From the NCBI GenBank assembly GCA_964457945.1, contig CAYWFX010000015.1, positions 1-64,000 on the forward strand: a DNA stretch of 64,000 nucleotides, read 5' to 3'. Positions 18,190-25,596 of this stretch are shown piece by piece; positions within the stretch are counted from its first letter, which is position 1, and each line of letters opens with the position of its first letter. The notes under the pieces are model-generated. The model had not been told where the DNA came from, did not search any database, and saw only the letters and a list, made by a program, of their open reading frames with translations. This stretch comes from PHAA01 sp964457945 (GTDB taxonomy: Bacteria; Bacillota; Syntrophomonadia; Syntrophomonadales; Syntrophomonadaceae). The position numbers and the translations under genes were made by a program.

Positions 18190-18745
18190 ATTCGCACCCC
18201 GCTTCCCTTTCCCATGACAGCTTTTCTCTGAGTTGTTTTCTTATCCGCCACAAACGGGTTTGCACCACTCCCTCGCTTAAATCCAAATGGGAGGCGATGC
18301 ATTCTATACTTTCCAATAAATAATAACGCCGGTATACGAGTTCCTGGTCAGAGACCTTCAACGTATGTATTGCTTCTCTAACCATATATCGGTCTTCCAA
18401 TTGGCTAAATTCCTCCAGAGATGGCAATTCTTCTACGGCTATTTTTCGGTTCACGGACTTGACCACACTGCTCAGACTTCTTCTTAAATCCAGACAACGA
18501 TACTTGGCCAGTATCATTATCCATGTCCGCAATTGTCCCCTCTGTTCATCAAACTCCCCAATTTTATTCCAAACCGCAACAAAGGTATCACTTACACACT
18601 CCTCAATATCCTCTTCGCTTCCTATACCATTTAGAATACGGGCGCAAAGTGCATAGACGACTTTACCGTATTGACTTATTAACTCTTCCAAGTAACTGCT
18701 ATTTTTTTGCATGATTCCTCGAACCAGAAGCCGGTCGTCCTTCAT
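18182..18745 (-). CDS. ECF-type RNA polymerase sigma factor
   Basis: A 187-aa protein with sigma region 2 (EELISQYGKVVYALCARIL, then DIEECVSDTFVAVWNKIGEFDE and LRTWIMILAKYRCLDLRR) and region 4 (TLKVSDQELVYRRYYLLESI, then the helix-turn-helix IASHLDLSEGVVQTRLWRIRKQLREKL). It recruits RNA polymerase to its regulon. GGGGTAATGTC stands before the ATG. It overlaps the membrane partner gene by 8 bp. No target promoter can be named; the surface-protein genes around it are plausible candidates. Confidence 0.93.
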   Translation of the reverse strand: MKDDRLLVRGIMQKNSSYLEELISQYGKVVYALCARILNGIGSEEDIEECVSDTFVAVWNKIGEFDEQRGQLRTWIMILAKYRCLDLRRSLSSVVKSVNRKIAVEELPSLEEFSQLEDRYMVREAIHTLKVSDQELVYRRYYLLESIECIASHLDLSEGVVQTRLWRIRKQLREKLSWEREAGCEYE

Positions 18746-19151
18746 GACATTACCCCTCTATAATCATTCAAGTCTGCATATTAATGCCTACACTCCATAC
18801 TACGTAAGCTGACGACGAAAACTCACCCAGGACCTGCCTGGCAGCTTAGACTATTTCAGTACAGAAATAATTGGTTGGCTTTAGTTTTATTTTGCATGAA
18901 TCATACGGTAGAGTAACATGAATATAGTAAGCTTAACTATACCAATGACTGTGAAGGATGTGCAATCGGGCAATTCTCTCAATCAGCAAATATTTTGATG
19001 AAAAATTGTTATCTATAAATCGGAAGACGAGTTCTTAACGGCTGCACGGTTAAATGATGTGAAATCTTCTATACCTTGGTGTTGCTCGGGTTCAATAGGG
19101 CTGGTGTGGGAATTGCACACATAGCCCGGTTGTATATTTGTTGATCAATAA
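18746..19151. other. Divergent intergenic region
   Basis: About 406 bp between the sigma-factor gene and the FtsW-like gene. It should hold the sigma operon promoter. I see no ORF of substance, no RNA gene and no clear repeat. Confidence 0.5.
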
Positions 19152-20552
19152 TTGTTTTGGTCTTTTTTATCATTGACATATATAGATCAGCAGATACGGT
19201 GGAAAAGAGCGCAGCCTATGGTTTTAGAGGAAATTGAAAACCACATAACCGATCAAAAGAACGCCCTGCTAATAGAAGGGGTTGATGAGGAAACGGCAAC
19301 CGATAAGGCCCTCACGGAGATGGGAGACCCTGTTATTGTAGGGGAGCAGCTTGACCATGCCCACCGTCCGAAACCGGATTGGACGCTGCTTACCCTGACA
19401 GGCGCTATGCTTCTTTTAGGGTTTGCGATTCAGTTTTTTATAGATTCCACTGCTGCCGGAACATGGATAGTGGAGCAACAGATGTTATGGGCAGGTATTG
19501 CCATCATCGTGATGTTGGCCGCCTATTTCGCCGATTTCACCATCGTTGGCAAATACCCCAGAACTATATTTTTCACGCTCTGTGTGATAACCGCTGTCTG
19601 TTGTTTCTTTACCGGGACAATACTCGGCAGAGCAATATATGCGATTTATCCGCTGCTGCTGTTTCCAATCGCCTTTGCCGGATTGGTTTACAGCATGAGA
19701 AATACTGGCTATGGCGGCCTTATTCTTTGCGGGGCGGCTTTTGTTGTTCCCGCCTTTCTGTCCATGCTTGTGCCCAGTTTAACCGTTCTGTTTTTGCTTG
19801 CTGTTTCCTGCCTCACTATTTTGACAGCCTCTGTATTAAAAGGCTGGTTCAATGTGAGCAAATTATCGGCCCTGCTCATCCTATATATCCCAACTGTTGT
19901 CGTTTTGTCGGCATCCTTCTTTATGTTTATTATGGGTATAGGGGATAGAGCAGAGAGACTCCGATGCATATTCACTCCCTCCCTTGACCCACAGAGAATG
20001 GGATATATGGGAGCTACCGTACAACGGATTTTGGCCCATTCGCAGTTTATCGGCAGCGGTATGCCAATGAATGATTATAGGGTTCCCGTAGAGGCCTCTA
20101 ACATTTTAGCCGCTCGTATTTTACCTACAATCAATACCGATTATTTGTTAACCTATTTGATTTATCAATTCGAATGGATAGCACTTTTAGCTATCGTCGC
20201 CTTATTCGCAGTCTTTATTATTCGCGTGGCTATGCTTTGCAAGAAACAGAAAAGCGTAGTCGGTTTTTTAACTTCCACTGCGATTATTTCAACATTCAGC
20301 GTGCAATTTATCGTATATATTGCTTCGAATCTAGGTTTTATGCTGTTTTTCCCGCTGTCGCTGCCCCTTATCTCTTATGGAAAAATGGCTCTGGTTACCA
20401 ATATGTTTCTTATCGGACTTCTGCTTTCGGTATTCCGCACAGGCACATTGGTGCGAGATAGAGACGAATCTGTTGCAGTGAAACTTAACCACTTTATTCA
20501 ATATGATAATGGTCGGATTATTATTGATCTAAAAACCAACTCCGTCAAATAA
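19152..20552 (+). CDS. FtsW/RodA/SpoVE-family (SEDS) protein with N-terminal permease-prefix domain
   Basis: The first ~75 residues (QIRWKRAQPMVLEEIENHI, then GVDEETATDKALTEMGDPV and LDHAHRPKPDW) match the permease-prefix domain found before SEDS or ABC permease domains in Firmicutes, often beside PadR regulators. Residues ~75-450 form about ten membrane helices with SEDS features: SQFIGSGM, NTDYLLTYLIYQFEW (the Asp is at the catalytic position of FtsW/RodA) and LPLISYG near the end. SEDS proteins polymerise peptidoglycan glycan strands. The start is odd: a TTG at 19152 with no ribosome site and an in-frame TAA just upstream, so the N-terminus may be truncated. No PadR gene is adjacent. Confidence 0.75.
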   Translation: MFWSFLSLTYIDQQIRWKRAQPMVLEEIENHITDQKNALLIEGVDEETATDKALTEMGDPVIVGEQLDHAHRPKPDWTLLTLTGAMLLLGFAIQFFIDSTAAGTWIVEQQMLWAGIAIIVMLAAYFADFTIVGKYPRTIFFTLCVITAVCCFFTGTILGRAIYAIYPLLLFPIAFAGLVYSMRNTGYGGLILCGAAFVVPAFLSMLVPSLTVLFLLAVSCLTILTASVLKGWFNVSKLSALLILYIPTVVVLSASFFMFIMGIGDRAERLRCIFTPSLDPQRMGYMGATVQRILAHSQFIGSGMPMNDYRVPVEASNILAARILPTINTDYLLTYLIYQFEWIALLAIVALFAVFIIRVAMLCKKQKSVVGFLTSTAIISTFSVQFIVYIASNLGFMLFFPLSLPLISYGKMALVTNMFLIGLLLSVFRTGTLVRDRDESVAVKLNHFIQYDNGRIIIDLKTNSVK

Positions 20553-20579
20553 ATAATCTCAGCAATAAATTGGGATTTA

Positions 20580-20903
20580 TCAGTCTTTTAACTTTTTTCC
20601 ATAATATACAACCAAGGTAATTGCATTAAGTATAATTGTAACAACAAGAAGTAATGCGGCGATCAATGCCACCGCTTGGGAAGTATCCATAAGTGCTGAC
20701 CAATCCTCTATCTTTACCAGATGATTGGTATAGAAAATTTGCATGCACAGTGAGATGGCACAGGCACTGACGCTTGCTACGGAAAAGACAACCCAGTTCC
20801 TGTGGTCAGCCTTATTGTGCTGCATGAGATTAACAACAGGAAGTATCCATGCTGCCAGCCCGAGTACAAGGCTGCCTAAATTCAACCAAACAGCTCCAAA
20901 CAT
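20580..20903 (-). CDS. Small four-helix membrane protein, conserved hypothetical
   Basis: A 107-aa protein with about three or four hydrophobic helices and a central amphipathic stretch (FYTNHLVKIEDWSALMDTSQ). The ATG follows AAAGGAGAACGTT. I believe it belongs to a small clostridial membrane family sometimes labelled, without support, as a cytochrome oxidase subunit; no function should be assumed. It lies between the FtsW-like gene and a damaged gene on its own strand, 44 bp downstream of the latter, so it may be the last gene of that transcript. Confidence 0.6.
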   Translation of the reverse strand: MFGAVWLNLGSLVLGLAAWILPVVNLMQHNKADHRNWVVFSVASVSACAISLCMQIFYTNHLVKIEDWSALMDTSQAVALIAALLLVVTIILNAITLVVYYGKKLKD

Positions 20904-20947
20904 AACGTTCTCCTTTCGAATTCCTTTTTGTCAAGATAATATACTGT

Positions 20948-21339
20948 TTATATAGTTTCCTCAGCCGGCTGGGCATGGAGATTTTGTATTAATTCGGATA
21001 TTTGGCCTGATTCAACCTCATAAACAAATGTGCCGCGTTGTGTTGTGTAGGATGTATCGTGCCATTGGTAGAAAATAAGAATTTTCGAACTGTCCAGCAA
21101 CCATTCCACAGGCGTCAAGGCCGGATCGGAACGGGTTTCGTTGGCCGTATAATCAAATGTCTCTCCGCGTGCTTTAAGTTGTTCCATGACAGAGGCCATA
21201 TACGGGCCAGGTATCTCGGTAAGCATTGTAGTATCCACTATGCTGAAATGCGTCCCTTCCCGTCCCGCGTATGTTACAGCCACATTAATACTAATCCTAT
21301 CGCCATCAATAATAAAAGCCCGCGTCTCTTGATTATCAA
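20948..21339 (-). pseudogene. Small protein gene with probable frameshift
   Basis: The downstream frame (20948-21283, GTG at 21283) encodes an unrecognised ~111-aa protein with TTMLTEIPGPYMASVMEQLK and TPVEWLLDSSKILIFYQW. It has no ribosome site, and the frame stays open upstream to a TGA at 21346-21348 without an ATG, GTG or TTG. A TTG at 21339, 8 nt after GAGGTGAT, starts MIIKRRGLLLLMAIGLVLMWL in another frame and then stops. A membrane anchor with a good start running into a startless frame suggests a frameshift around 21275-21285. Chance overlap of the two frames cannot be excluded. Confidence 0.4.
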
Positions 21340-21587
21340 GTAAATCACCTCATCGATTTCATACAAAATTTCTATGTGACAACATCTTACAAACACCAGT
21401 AACCAATTATACGAGTCCCCAAACAAATTCTTGCTAGATCTAAGACAATACAGTTAATATTACTAATATTAACAGAAAATAACATGTTCAGTTTTGCGCA
21501 TTTCCGGGAGCACTTAATGGGTGGGTTAGAGAGTCTGATATCAGCTATGTCTTCCCTGCTGACTAAAACACGTATTAACAGCTTCAC

Positions 21588-21631
21588 AAAAAAAGACTTC
21601 ACTCCCCAATAATAAATCAGGAAGCGAAGTC
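21588..21631 (-). terminator. Rho-independent terminator of the M15 peptidase gene
   Basis: On the minus strand GACTTC-G-CTTCC pairs with GGGGAG-T-GAAGTC and is followed by seven T. It lies 40 bp after the stop at 21671. A 42-codon ORF on the plus strand (21484-21612) overlaps it and I do not consider it real. Confidence 0.75.
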
Positions 21632-21670
21632 AATATTGATTGATTTATGCAAAAAGCTCTTTAGAAGAAA

Positions 21671-22536
21671 TTATTTTAGAAGCTCATAATGCATTGAATC
21701 ACTATAGCTATTGCCCCAACTAAATCCAGCCGGCTTAAAGGCTTTCTCCCAGAGTATCATGTTAAGATCGTTCGGTTCCTGGACGGGGTTAACATATCTG
21801 AAATGATTAGCTGCATTGATATCAATAGCAGTTCCCCATGAATGATTACTCAATCCTTTGGCCGGGTTCCAGTTTACATGCCGGGTTACGAATGTTCCAT
21901 CCATAGTCTTAATAAGACTCAACAAGGGAACCTCTTTACCGTTTATAGTTGCAGTACCGTTTTTTATATATGTAAAAGCCTTGATAAAATTATCTGCAGC
22001 ATTCTTATTAACCTGAACGTTTCTATTTAAACCTGGCAAATTAATAGTTACAATGTTTTCAGCAATCCATTGGGGATCTGCTTCTATTCTGCCACCAGCT
22101 AAATCTCTATACCGAAATTGTCCAATGATCCATTAACTTTACTTAGTTTAGGATATTTGTATATGTCTGTTGGCTGCCCGGATCGAGATACCGGTATGCT
22201 AGCAGTCTTATTTTCCTTGATCATGGGCTGATTGTTGCTAACTGGCGAACTAGGAACAGTCTCCACTTTTTTATCATCTGGAGCAGTGGCAGATATTATT
22301 ACTGCTTGTCCCTTATCATAGGTTAAATTATCAGCCGCTTTACTTGCAGAAACTGAAGGGGATGCATTATTGCCGTTCTCTGCTTTAGCACTAAAAGCAG
22401 CGCTGGCCTCTTCTACCTGCCCAAGTGTACTTACTACTTCGGTCTTAACTGTACTCTGAACTGAATGGAAAGCAAAAAACGATATTGAAAATACCAGCAC
22501 CATAATTACTAGACTCCAAGTAAATTTCTTATTCAT
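21671..22536 (-). pseudogene. M15-family D-Ala-D-Ala carboxypeptidase-like gene with a single-base frameshift
   Basis: The 5' frame (22536-22099) encodes a signal/anchor segment and a ~100-residue low-complexity linker, ending KYPKLSKVNGSLDN and then out of frame. The 3' frame (stop 21671) continues as FRYRDLAGGRIEADPQWIAE and contains the M15 peptidase core: KTMDGTFVTRHVNW, SNHSWGTAIDINAANH with metal His and Asp, and MHYELL with the last His. The switch occurs at GACAATTTCGG near 22110; adding one T to the T-run restores a single ~288-codon gene. Family members trim D-Ala from peptidoglycan stems. The lesion may be real or a homopolymer sequencing error. Confidence 0.8.
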
Positions 22537-22810
22537 AACATCCTCCCCATTAAATGTTTTCCCTTCCTCCTTCCTATATTAGTATTCAATTCCACTTTTG
22601 TATTCTCACTACAAATCTACATATAATTCTATCTGTAACCATTAAAAATCGTCAAAGGTAAGATAAGGCAAGGAATTATTTACCGTAATCATTTAGAATG
22701 ACCACGTATACCTTATATCAACTTAAAAATGATTTATATGGAAATATTATCTACTAGTAATCTTCACAAGAATTCTGCTAGGGTAATTGAGAGGAGGTAA
22801 TTTCGACAAA

Positions 22811-22846
22811 ATGATTATTAAGGCAGCACAAGGAGGCAATTTATGA
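22811..22846 (+). CDS. 11-codon leader peptide overlapping the CAP-protein start
   Basis: ATG at 22811 opens 11 codons (MIIKAAQGGNL) ending in a TGA that overlaps the ATG of the CAP-domain gene (ATGA). It has its own strong upstream motif (GAGAGGAGGT, 12 nt away), and the ribosome site of the main gene lies inside it. It could couple or regulate translation. Whether it is translated is unknown. Confidence 0.35.
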   Translation: MIIKAAQGGNL

Positions 22847-23553
22847 AGAAATTTTTAACTGCAGCTATAGTTTTTTTATTAATACTCGCCCCTATACATA
22901 CCGCTAAAGCGGCGACAAACGCAACAACCAGCAGGACAAGTTTCACAACTATTCTCAACAGTACCCCATCTAAATGTATAAAGCTTACCTTGGTAAAAGG
23001 TTCAGATGGCAGGTATCACTGGGTATATAAAACCGTAGCCTGTTCGCAGCCATCGCCCACACCAGTACCTACACCGACACCGGCTCCTACTCCAAGTCCA
23101 GTACCTACGCCTACGCCTACGCCTACGCCTGCACCGGCTCCGGCTCCAATACCGACACCGACTCCAGCGCCGTCTAACAATGCTATGCAAACTGAGATGC
23201 TTGGCTATATTAATGCTGAGAGGGCCAAAGCTAATCTTACGCAGCTAGCCTTGGATACAAACCTTAATAGTGGAGCTTATCTTAAATCTCAGGATATGGC
23301 TGTAAACAAATATTTTGACCATAATTCCCCAACTTATGGCAGCCCTTTTGAAATGATGAAAAGCCTGGGTATAACATACCGTGCGGCTGGGGAAAACATC
23401 GCTAAAAACGTTAGTGTCAAAGGTGCACATGATGCCTTTATGAACTCACCTGGCCACAAAGCCAATATTCTAAATTCCGCTTACCACAAAATAGGTCTGG
23501 GTTTCTACCAGAGCGGATCTTACCTGTATGTTACCCAATGGTTTACCAATTAG
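22843..23553 (+). CDS. Secreted CAP-domain (SCP/PR1, YkwD-like) protein with Pro-Thr-Ala linker
   Basis: 236 aa from an ATG preceded by AAGGAGGCAATTT. A signal peptide (cleaved near AKAA) leads to a ~45-residue segment, then a ~45-residue linker of P-T-P/P-A-P repeats, then a C-terminal CAP domain (~residues 110-236): EMLGYINAERAKANL, YLKSQDMAVNKYFDHNSP, AAGENIAKN, AFMNSPGHKANIL, YLYVTQWF. The His/Glu set of the CAP cavity is visible in FDH, GEN and PGH. Bacterial members are extracellular; spore-coat and adhesion roles are known, but the activity is generally unclear. The linker is encoded by near-identical CCTACGCCTACG repeats prone to length change. Confidence 0.88.
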   Translation: MKKFLTAAIVFLLILAPIHTAKAATNATTSRTSFTTILNSTPSKCIKLTLVKGSDGRYHWVYKTVACSQPSPTPVPTPTPAPTPSPVPTPTPTPTPAPAPAPIPTPTPAPSNNAMQTEMLGYINAERAKANLTQLALDTNLNSGAYLKSQDMAVNKYFDHNSPTYGSPFEMMKSLGITYRAAGENIAKNVSVKGAHDAFMNSPGHKANILNSAYHKIGLGFYQSGSYLYVTQWFTN

Positions 23554-23601
23554 AAAAAATAATAATCTAGAGCATGTCATTTTTTCTTAAAAAACTCAAG
23601 C

Positions 23602-23640
23602 AAAAAGCCTGTCGATAAAATTAGTCGGCAGGCTTTTTTA
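23602..23640. terminator. Bidirectional terminator between the CAP gene and ylzJ
   Basis: AAAGCCTG(T)CGAT / AGTCG(G)CAGGCTTT with an A-run before and a T-run after, so it works in both directions: for the CAP gene (plus) and for ylzJ (minus). Confidence 0.8.
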
Positions 23641-23671
23641 TCAATTGAATCATTTATTGGGGTGGCTTTGC

Positions 23672-23893
23672 TTATAAAGCATCCTCCAAGCTCAATTTTA
23701 TTATATTTCCCGGCTGGTACTTGCTGTCCATATAATCCATAGGATCGGTACTAATTATTTCAACAATTCTTAGTTGGCAAAAATCCAGGGGTTCAGCATT
23801 TATACTGCCTCCTGATGGTAATTTAATATTTACCAATTCATTTGTTTTACTGGTCTCCAAGAGTTCCAGTGGATTAGGTGTGTACAATATCAT
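23672..23893 (-). CDS. ylzJ: YlzJ-like protein
   Basis: A 73-aa protein that starts MILYTPNPLELLE, typical of the short YlzJ family, whose function is unknown. Its ATG overlaps the tepA stop by 4 bp (ATGA), the same arrangement as tepA-ylzJ in B. subtilis, where spoIIIE follows. No signal peptide or membrane helix is seen. The identification rests on the start motif, the size and the synteny. Confidence 0.75.
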   Translation of the reverse strand: MILYTPNPLELLETSKTNELVNIKLPSGGSINAEPLDFCQLRIVEIISTDPMDYMDSKYQPGNIIKLSLEDAL

Positions 23894-24588
23894 TGCAAAA
23901 CACCCCTCGGCATATCCTTGAGTTGATGCAGTTTTACTACTGCATCATGCAGCCCGCCCATTTCGTCAATGAGACCGCATTCAACCGCATCCTTGCCCAC
24001 TAACACAGTTCCAATGTCACGTGCTAAATCCCCAGTTCTAAACATGAGTTCCCTGAATTTTTTATCAGTAACTTTAGAATGCTGAACCACAAAGTTCACC
24101 ACCCGATCCTGCATTTTATCCAGATACTCATAGGTTTGGGGAACTCCTATTACCAGTCCGGTTAAACGAATCGGATGAATGGTCATGGTCGCAGAAGGTG
24201 CAATAAATGAATAGTCAGTACTTACCGCAATGCTGGAACCGATAGAATGGCCCCCACCCAATACAATAGAAACGGTAGGTTTGGATAGACCAGAAATCAT
24301 CTCCGCCAAGGCCAACCCCGCTTCCACGTCCCCCCCTACCGTATTTAACACTACCAGCAAACCTTTAATCTGAGGGTTTTCCTCTACTGCTACCAACTGG
24401 GGTATGACATGTTCATAGCGGGTGGTTTTATTTTGCGGCGGCAAAACCATGTGCCCCTCAACCTGCCCGGCGATTGTTAAGCAGTGTATATCACTTTTAA
24501 AGCTCGGGATTTCTATTTGCCCCAGTTCCTTAATATTCTCCAGCTTTGGGTTAGCTTCCGTCTCCTGTGGGTTAGGATTATCTGTCAC
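23890..24588 (-). CDS. tepA: ClpP-class protease TepA-like
   Basis: A 232-aa protein of the ClpP/crotonase-like fold. Visible features are the TVGGDVEAGLALAEMI strand-helix, the nucleophile Ser region GGGHSIGSSIAVS, the downstream TMTIHPIRL with a His where ClpP has its catalytic His, and FRTGDLARDIGTVLVGKDAVECGLIDEMG. In B. subtilis TepA is a germination/secretion-related ClpP-like peptidase that acts without a Clp ATPase. It starts at GTG 24588 with AAAGGGG upstream. It is coupled to ylzJ and, by gene order, belongs to the rnj-tepA-ylzJ-spoIIIE block, although an extra gene now lies between it and rnj. Confidence 0.87.
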   Translation of the reverse strand: MTDNPNPQETEANPKLENIKELGQIEIPSFKSDIHCLTIAGQVEGHMVLPPQNKTTRYEHVIPQLVAVEENPQIKGLLVVLNTVGGDVEAGLALAEMISGLSKPTVSIVLGGGHSIGSSIAVSTDYSFIAPSATMTIHPIRLTGLVIGVPQTYEYLDKMQDRVVNFVVQHSKVTDKKFRELMFRTGDLARDIGTVLVGKDAVECGLIDEMGGLHDAVVKLHQLKDMPRGVLQ

Positions 24589-24745
24589 AATTGAGAGCCC
24601 CTTTCATAAGCAGAATCCTTTTTCCATAGATTTGCCTCTATGAGCTAAAAAAATACATTCCATCGTATCTTTAAGGGACTATCCAAAAATAAAATCACCC
24701 TGCTGAGAAAGGTAATCCCTATATGGGTGTCTATCCCCGAAAAGC

Positions 24746-25432
24746 TTAACGCTGGCTTATATTATATTTCTCAATATTTACATCTGTAACATATTCTTCT
24801 TTTAATGACTGCAATTTCTTGTAATGTTCCGTCTTACCATGCATTGCCTGATCTATATCATTCACCCACATTTCCATTAGAAATAGTGTATCCTCAGATT
24901 CAACTGGAAAAAAATACTCATATTTTCTATTTCCAGGTTCTTGCCTTGAATCCTTAACAATTCCCATTTCATTTACCTTATTAAAAAATTCTTCTCTTTT
25001 TCCTTTTTTTATTTTATAAGTAACATTAACTAATAGACATTCGTTCATTTTCTTTTTAGCCGCTTCATAGCTTACTGCCCTGATAACAGTGAAATATTCA
25101 CCAAATTCTTTCGTCCATAGATCCATTTCTTCTTCAATTTCATTTACTTCATTCATGATAAACGCAATATACTTACAATCTGTCTTAGACATTCTCGGAA
25201 GTAACTCCGAAAATCCCCATTCAACATCTTCTTTGGCATCTTCAAAGCCATTTCTTGCATCTACCACAAAGTTACTATTCGAATATTGTCTCAATAAATC
25301 TAAAGCAAAATATGCTGGCATTCTATAGTCATCAAAACTGCAAAATTTCTTCCATGTTAAGAATACTATGTTATCTTTCTCAATATATTTTACATTACTA
25401 AACTCTGAATCAAATTCTAATTTACTGTTCAT
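24746..25432 (-). CDS. Two-domain protein: STAS-like N-terminus plus antibiotic-biosynthesis-monooxygenase (ABM) domain
   Basis: A 228-aa protein. Residues ~130-225 (NVTYKIKKGKREEFFNKVNE, then RKYEYFFPVESEDTLFLMEM, ending EHYKKLQ) have the ABM/quinol-monooxygenase-type ferredoxin-like fold pattern. The N-terminal ~125 residues (NIVFLTWKKFCSFDDYRMPA, FVVDARNGFEDAKED, CKYIAFIMNEV) resemble STAS/SpoIIAA-like proteins. No cofactor site is evident and no substrate can be named. The gene is visibly more AT-rich than its neighbours and interrupts the conserved rnj-tepA order, with a terminator before it, so it is probably a later insertion with its own promoter. Confidence 0.6.
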   Translation of the reverse strand: MNSKLEFDSEFSNVKYIEKDNIVFLTWKKFCSFDDYRMPAYFALDLLRQYSNSNFVVDARNGFEDAKEDVEWGFSELLPRMSKTDCKYIAFIMNEVNEIEEEMDLWTKEFGEYFTVIRAVSYEAAKKKMNECLLVNVTYKIKKGKREEFFNKVNEMGIVKDSRQEPGNRKYEYFFPVESEDTLFLMEMWVNDIDQAMHGKTEHYKKLQSLKEEYVTDVNIEKYNISQR

Positions 25433-25485
25433 TATAATCCTCCCATTTTCATATAAATTTTTCTGAAAATAAGGTCATTAATAAT

Positions 25486-25524
25486 ATAAAAAACCACCTT
25501 CTATTTTTTAGGAATAAAAAGTGG
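25486..25524 (-). terminator. Rho-independent terminator of rnj
   Basis: A 12-bp stem (CCACTTTTTATT / AATAGAAGGTGG, with G-T pairs) followed by TTTTTTAT on the minus strand, 73 bp after the rnj stop. It separates rnj from the ABM-domain gene. Confidence 0.75.
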
Positions 25525-25596
25525 TTTAGTTTGATTACGATCACTTTTGTCGATATAGATTTTTCACTAATAATTAATGCCATCTAATCCTAATCT

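Noticed and set aside
21484..21612. 42-codon plus-strand ORF and an overlapping 71-codon minus-strand ORF between pseudogenes
   Set aside because: No ribosome site or family; the plus-strand frame ends inside the terminator of the M15 gene.
23040..23175. Short tandem repeats that could suggest a CRISPR or satellite; also an Arg-rich ORF on the opposite strand
   Set aside because: The repeats encode the Pro-Thr-Ala linker of the CAP protein in frame; the antisense frame is only its shadow. No CRISPR array was found anywhere in the window.
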